Below are positions 1 to 8,727 of a stretch of DNA of 8,727 nt, piece by piece. Each line of letters opens with the position of its first letter. Within the stretch, counting starts at the first letter, position 1. The DNA lies in contig JAACEA010000459.1 in assembly GCA_009936695.1 (NCBI GenBank), positions 1 to 8,727 on the forward strand, written 5' to 3'. The notes below the pieces were generated by a model, which did not search any database, was not told the origin of the DNA, and worked only from the letters and a program-made list of their open reading frames with translations. This stretch comes from Planctomycetia bacterium (GTDB lineage Bacteria > Planctomycetota > Phycisphaerae > Phycisphaerales > SM1A02). A program made the translations under genes and the position numbers.

Positions 1-2238
<2,238 letters not shown>

Positions 2239-2308
2239 GTTCGGTCGTACTCCCGCAGGCGGGTTGCTGCGAATGTGGTTGGAAGGGGACGTTCGGAGCC
2301 GGGATCGG

Positions 2309-6157
<3,849 letters not shown>

Positions 6158-6166
6158 CCAGTTCTG

Positions 6167-6171
6167 TCCTC
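6167..6171 (-). promoter_or_regulatory. rpoB ribosome binding site
   Basis: GAGGA on the minus strand lies nine bases before the ATG at 6157. It favours that start over the in-frame GTG at 6226. Confidence 0.65.
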
Positions 6172-6182
6172 GACCAGCCGTT

Positions 6183-6202
6183 CCCACCGACGTGTCGGTG
6201 GG
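6183..6202 (-). promoter_or_regulatory. Stem-loop in the rplT-rpoB gap
   Basis: CCCACCGA and TCGGTGGG form a perfect 8-bp GC-rich stem around a 4-base loop (CACG on the minus strand). The stem ends 25 bases before the rpoB ATG and about 11 bases before its Shine-Dalgarno. No U-tract follows, so it is a poor intrinsic terminator. It could be a processing site, a partial attenuator or a translational element controlling rpoBC relative to the ribosomal genes. The structure is seen; the function is inferred. Confidence 0.5.
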
Positions 6203-6293
6203 GGCGGCGTGATGGTGTCGCGGCACACCCCGTGGGGGAGAGGGCCGCAGGAGATCGGTCCACGCGTTGGCGGATCCGATCCGGTGAAGGCGA

Positions 6294-6662
6294 TCAGGCC
6301 GCGTTGGCGGCGGCGTTGGCGTTGGCCGTCTCGACGAGGGCGTCGAAGGTCGACGGATCCTCGATCGCGATCTGGCTCAGCATCTTCCGGTTCAGGAGGA
6401 CGCCGGCCCGCTGCAGCCCGTTCATGAAGACGCTGTAGCGGGTTCCACGCATCCGGCATGCGGCCGTGATGCGGGTGATCCAGAGACGGCGATAGTCGCG
6501 CTTGCGGGTTCGGCGATCGCGGAACGCGAACCGACCGGCCCGCATCAATGCGACCTTCGCCTGCTGCTTGTGGCGACTCTTGGTTCCGTAGTAACCGCGG
6601 GCTTTCCGCAGTGTCCGACGTCTGGCCTTGGTACGGGCCGCACCCTTGCGAACTCGTGGCAT
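6294..6662 (-). CDS. rplT: 50S ribosomal protein L20
   Basis: L20 is a primary 23S rRNA-binding protein needed early in large-subunit assembly. In studied bacteria it also represses its own operon by binding the mRNA. The product has 122 residues, close to the usual 117-119. It begins [16 protein letters not shown] and carries the family hallmarks [38 protein letters not shown] and [20 protein letters not shown]. The C-terminus is a short Asn/Ala-rich tail (NANAAANAA). The ATG at 6662 is chosen because the family starts MPR and AGGAG lies six bases upstream; an upstream extension in the same frame has no homology. The gene follows rpmI with a 137-base gap and precedes rpoB. Its neighbour rpmI is the usual one, but rpoB downstream is not. 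Confidence 0.98.
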   Translation of the reverse strand: MPRVRKGAARTKARRRTLRKARGYYGTKSRHKQQAKVALMRAGRFAFRDRRTRKRDYRRLWITRITAACRMRGTRYSVFMNGLQRAGVLLNRKMLSQIAIEDPSTFDALVETANANAAANAA

Positions 6663-6668
6663 GGCTCT

Positions 6669-6673
6669 CTCCT
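6669..6673 (-). promoter_or_regulatory. rplT ribosome binding site
   Basis: AGGAG on the minus strand, six bases before the ATG at 6662, is the best Shine-Dalgarno in the window. It fixes the start of L20 at MPRVRKG. Confidence 0.75.
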
Positions 6674-6765
6674 GACTGCCTCGGCGGGGGCCTCCTGATG
6701 GAGACACTTCAGGCCCGACGGGCGAATCCTGGTGTGGGATGGTGATTCCAGGCGACTGCGATCAG

Positions 6766-6779
6766 CCGGTTGGAACCGG
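6766..6779 (-). promoter_or_regulatory. Small stem-loop in the rpmI-rplT gap
   Basis: CCGGT and ACCGG form a 5-bp stem around a 4-base loop, about 20 bases after the rpmI stop. The 137-base gap is long for a ribosomal protein operon and could hold an L20-binding mRNA structure. The stem is short and GC-rich, so chance is possible. No poly-U follows. Confidence 0.25.
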
Positions 6780-6799
6780 GAAGAACGACTAGCTCGGCG

Positions 6800-7054
6800 T
6801 CAATCGGAACTCTGGTCGACAGCCGCCGCGTCCGCGGCCGATTTCTCCTGCGACCGAAGCGGTCGGAAGAGAAGTTTGCCGAAGCGGCCCATGTCTCCGG
6901 AGCGTGCGTAGCGGGGGCGGCGATAGCCGCGGACCTGCTCGCCGGTCTTGTTGCTCTTGATGTGGCGGCTGTGCGGACGACGAAATCGGATCTTGCCCGA
7001 CTTCGTGATCTTGATCCGCTTCAGAAGACCTTTGTGGGACTTGCTTTTGGGCAT
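6800..7054 (-). CDS. rpmI: 50S ribosomal protein L35
   Basis: L35 is a small basic protein of the large ribosomal subunit. The product has 84 residues. It starts MPKSKSHKGLLKRIKITKSG, which matches the family N-terminus, followed by GKIRFRRPHSRHIKSNKTGE and a core ending near GRFGKLLFRP at about residue 65. The last ~18 residues (RSQEKSAADAAAVDQSSD) are an acidic, Ala-rich extension beyond the usual 64-66 residue length. I chose the ATG at 7054 because family homology begins exactly there; the frame stays open upstream without homology. No clear Shine-Dalgarno precedes it; the leader there is C-rich. rplT follows, as is usual, but infC is not upstream. Recognition is good, although the protein is short and divergent. 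Confidence 0.93.
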   Translation of the reverse strand: MPKSKSHKGLLKRIKITKSGKIRFRRPHSRHIKSNKTGEQVRGYRRPRYARSGDMGRFGKLLFRPLRSQEKSAADAAAVDQSSD

Positions 7055-7085
7055 GCGGCACCGGGGGGAGACATCGGGGAAGATT

Positions 7086-7095
7086 GCGTCGACGC
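7086..7095. promoter_or_regulatory. 10-bp perfect palindrome in the rpmI leader
   Basis: GCGTCGACGC is a perfect palindrome about 8-17 bases downstream of the predicted transcription start of rpmI. Its position would suit an operator, but a 10-bp palindrome in GC-rich DNA may arise by chance. Confidence 0.2.
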
Positions 7096-7108
7096 GAGCG
7101 AATCGAGG

Positions 7109-7138
7109 ATGATAGCCCACCCCGTGCGGTTGCGCCAA
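7109..7138 (-). promoter_or_regulatory. Candidate sigma70-type promoter for rpmI-rplT-rpoBC
   Basis: On the minus strand the -35-like box TTGGCG (7138-7133, 4/6 to consensus) is separated by 18 bases from the -10-like box TATCAT (7114-7109, 5/6). Transcription would start near 7102, giving a leader of about 48 bases to the rpmI ATG. It lies just after the stem-loop that closes the upstream gene, which fits a new transcription unit. A dyad GGACA-TTC-TGTCC at 7161-7173 sits just upstream of the -35 box and could bind a regulator. All of this is pattern matching without experimental support. Confidence 0.4.
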
Positions 7139-7197
7139 GGCCTGAGGCGGGGCGATATTCGGACATTCTGTCCAAAATTCAAGATTCTTCCGCTGGC

Positions 7198-7225
7198 GAA
7201 TCAACGACCTTCGTGTCGTTGATTC
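7198..7225 (-). terminator. Stem-loop terminator candidate after the membrane protein gene
   Basis: GAATCAACGAC and GTCGTTGATTC form a perfect 11-bp stem around a 6-base loop (ACGAAG on the minus strand). It starts 16 bases past the stop at 7242. It is the strongest inverted repeat I found in the window and lies exactly between two transcription units. No U-run follows the stem on either strand, so it would be a non-canonical terminator or a 3'-end protecting structure. Confidence 0.5.
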
Positions 7226-7241
7226 CGGGGCCGCGTTCGAT

Positions 7242-8249
7242 TCAGTGGGCCAGGACGTCGTCGTGGCGAAGGTTCGGCCAGCCGATTCCCGCGGAAAGCT
7301 CATGCTGGTACCCGTCCGCGACCCAGATGGGGTCCACCGCAGGGCGAGTGCGGCCACTTGCATCGACGTCGAGATCGAGGTCGACGGGCCGGGCCAGGAA
7401 CGGGGTCGAAAGATCGACCCGGCAGATCACGATGCCGTCCCCGTCGTGACGTCGGGCACCGACGAGATGGTGGGTTCGGCGTCCGCCGGCCCGAAACGAT
7501 TCGATCACGGGGTTGGGATCCGCCGTGAGGGCTTCGTCGGGTGCGAGATCCGCCAGCCTGAAGTCCTCGCTGCTCACGAACACCCGGTAGGAGACCATCG
7601 GAATCGTGTCCCCGTCGACGCCGGACTCGAGCAGCCCCGCCTCGCAGCGTTCGCCATCCACCAGTGGACGGAGATTCCTGGAGTAGACCTGGGCGTGCAG
7701 CGGGGATTCGCGCTGGCTTCGGGCGTCGTCGAGCAACGGCATGGATCCGCCGTTGTCCAGGGAGAAGCCCGCGATGGCCTGGCCGAGGTTCCGCTGCCGA
7801 TGCTGCGACATCGTGATCTGTTCGTGGTCGCGGATCGTCTCGAAGAGCGGGACCCCGATGCCGACGGCGAGGAAGAGGGAGGCGGCGACGGCGAAGAAGT
7901 TCGGAAGGTGGATTCCCCGAGGGGCGCGCTCGTCCTGGGCAGGCATCGAGAATCGCTGTTCCCGGGCGGACTCGTGGCGATCGATGCCGGCGAGGGTGGC
8001 GTCGACCAGTGCGTCCGATGAGGATTCGGTCGGGTAGGCCTCGAGATTTCCGAGGAGCGATCTCAAGGCATCCTCCCGAGGGTCGCCTCCGCCCGTCGTG
8101 TCGGCGTCGAAACCATCCTCGAAGAGGCGATCGACCGTGGCCTGGTCGGGTTCGGAGAGGGAGGCGATCCGGGTCGAGGTCTCCGGATCGCGGTGGGGGT
8201 TCCTGCCGATGTCGCTGGGGTCATTCATGGGCATTCGATTCCGAAACAC
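7242..8249 (-). CDS. Single-pass membrane protein, putative anti-sigma factor
   Basis: This 335-residue protein is not one I can name. It has three parts. Residues 1-115 are acidic and soluble, with a helical stretch ALRSLLGNLEAY...LVDATLAGI at about 61-89. One hydrophobic segment, FFAVAASLFLAVGIGVPLF, at about 118-136 is preceded by few positive charges. The outer part, about 140-335, contains NLGQAIAGFSLDNGGSMP (154-171), which resembles the segment after the pilin-like helix in planctomycete DUF1559-type proteins. C202 and C276 are the only cysteines, and no HxxxCxxC zinc motif is seen. It follows an ECF sigma gene by 39 bases, which suggests an anti-sigma or signal-sensing role; that is inference. 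The GTG start at 8249 has GAGGA seven bases upstream; ATGs at 8234 and 8228 are alternatives. Confidence 0.8.
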   Translation of the reverse strand: MFRNRMPMNDPSDIGRNPHRDPETSTRIASLSEPDQATVDRLFEDGFDADTTGGGDPREDALRSLLGNLEAYPTESSSDALVDATLAGIDRHESAREQRFSMPAQDERAPRGIHLPNFFAVAASLFLAVGIGVPLFETIRDHEQITMSQHRQRNLGQAIAGFSLDNGGSMPLLDDARSQRESPLHAQVYSRNLRPLVDGERCEAGLLESGVDGDTIPMVSYRVFVSSEDFRLADLAPDEALTADPNPVIESFRAGGRRTHHLVGARRHDGDGIVICRVDLSTPFLARPVDLDLDVDASGRTRPAVDPIWVADGYQHELSAGIGWPNLRHDDVLAH

Positions 8250-8256
8250 TGCATGT

Positions 8257-8261
8257 TCCTC
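8257..8261 (-). promoter_or_regulatory. Ribosome binding site supporting a GTG start
   Basis: GAGGA lies seven bases before the GTG at 8249. The ATGs at 8234 and 8228 have only partial matches at poor spacing, so the GTG is the better start for the membrane protein. Confidence 0.5.
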
Positions 8262-8288
8262 GACGTCCGGCGACCCGCCGAGACTCGG

Positions 8289-8727
8289 TCAGTTGTGATC
8301 GCCGCGCGTCCGCTGCTTCTGTCGCTCGACCGCCGTCTTCCACGCGTCGGCGAAGTTCGCGACGGAGGCGTGGAGCCGGCTCTTGACGGTGCCGAGCGGG
8401 ATCTGGAGCGAATCCGCGATCTGGTTGTAGCTGAGCTTCTGGAAGTAGCTCAGAAGGAGAATCTCTCGATAGTGGGCCGGCATGGCATCCACCACATCCT
8501 TGACCATCTGCTGCCGCTCGGACTCGATGAGTCCGGCGTCGACCTCCTCGGTCGGGCCCTCGAGCAGATCGACGAGGGACGTCTCTCGGCCATCCGCACC
8601 ACCGACCGGAGCCGACAGGCTCGCGGCGGCGCGGCGCTTCCGCTTTCGATGGAAGTCCCGGGCCTTGTTCGCGGCGATGGTGTAGAGCCACGGCTTGAAC
8701 CGGCGGTCGGCATCGAAGGAATCGGCG
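8289..8727 (-). CDS. ECF-type RNA polymerase sigma factor (5' end outside the window)
   Basis: This is the C-terminal 145 residues of a sigma-70 family factor of the extracytoplasmic-function type, which directs RNA polymerase to a specific promoter set. The frame is open to the right edge, so the start and the first part of region 2 are missing. Visible parts are the end of region 2, FKPWLYTIAANKARDFHRKR, which recognises the -10 element; an Ala/Gly-rich and then acidic linker; and region 4, LLLSYFQKLSYNQIADSLQI followed by PLGTVKSRLHAS, the helix-turn-helix that reads the -35 element. The short form without regions 1 or 3 defines the ECF type. It ends 39 bases before the membrane protein gene, probably in one operon. 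The ECF subgroup and target genes cannot be told from this fragment. Confidence 0.93.
   Translation of the reverse strand, partial: ADSFDADRRFKPWLYTIAANKARDFHRKRKRRAAASLSAPVGGADGRETSLVDLLEGPTEEVDAGLIESERQQMVKDVVDAMPAHYREILLLSYFQKLSYNQIADSLQIPLGTVKSRLHASVANFADAWKTAVERQKQRTRGDHN

Noticed and set aside
6158..6226. N-terminal extension of rpoB from a GTG at 6226
   Set aside because: The 23 added residues ([11 protein letters not shown]...) lack family homology, overlap the stem-loop at 6183-6202, and the ATG at 6157 has its own Shine-Dalgarno.
7024..7074. Short upstream reading frame from an ATG at 7074 overlapping the rpmI start
   Set aside because: It has about 16 codons, no ribosome binding site and no recognisable peptide; likely chance.
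7245..8021. 258-codon plus-strand reading frame
   Set aside because: It is the antisense shadow of the sigma-linked membrane protein, which has a membrane helix and a ribosome binding site.

Overview
The window carries six protein-coding genes, all on the minus strand, so they read from right to left. From 8727 down to 1 they are: the 3' part of an ECF-type sigma factor gene; a single-pass membrane protein that is probably its anti-sigma partner; rpmI (L35); rplT (L20); rpoB (complete); and the first 746 codons of rpoC, which runs off the left edge. GC is about 65-70% over most of the window. No gap between genes exceeds about 190 bases. I see no RNA genes, insertion sequences or CRISPR arrays.

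The organism is most likely a planctomycete, possibly of the Phycisphaerae type. This is an inference. It rests on the RpoC rudder/switch segment ([19 protein letters not shown] instead of the proteobacterial RGRPVTG form), on high GC, and on a sigma-linked membrane protein with a pilin-like 'NLGQA...DNGGSMP' segment of the kind common in planctomycete secreted proteins.

Region by region: 8727-7242 is a sigma/putative anti-sigma pair with a 39-base gap, closed by an 11-bp stem-loop. A candidate sigma70-type promoter at about 7138-7109 begins a second unit, rpmI-rplT-rpoB-rpoC. In it the ribosomal protein genes and the RNA polymerase beta genes lie in the same direction with gaps of 70-137 bases. 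Stem-loops sit in the rpmI-rplT and rplT-rpoB gaps. This order is unusual: rpoB normally follows rplJ-rplL, and rpmI-rplT normally follow infC. If the unit is cotranscribed, ribosome and RNA polymerase synthesis would be coupled through a different partner than usual.

The most striking signal is inside rpoC. Codon use and GC change abruptly at about 1200-1320, in one of the most conserved parts of the gene. The N-terminal ~307 codons match rpoB; the remaining visible codons have lower GC3 and use codons absent from rpoB. The reading frame and protein are intact. This is either homologous recombination within rpoC or, at least as likely, a chimeric assembly joined in a conserved gene. Apart from this and the gene order, the window is housekeeping DNA. 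I found no clear new biological system.
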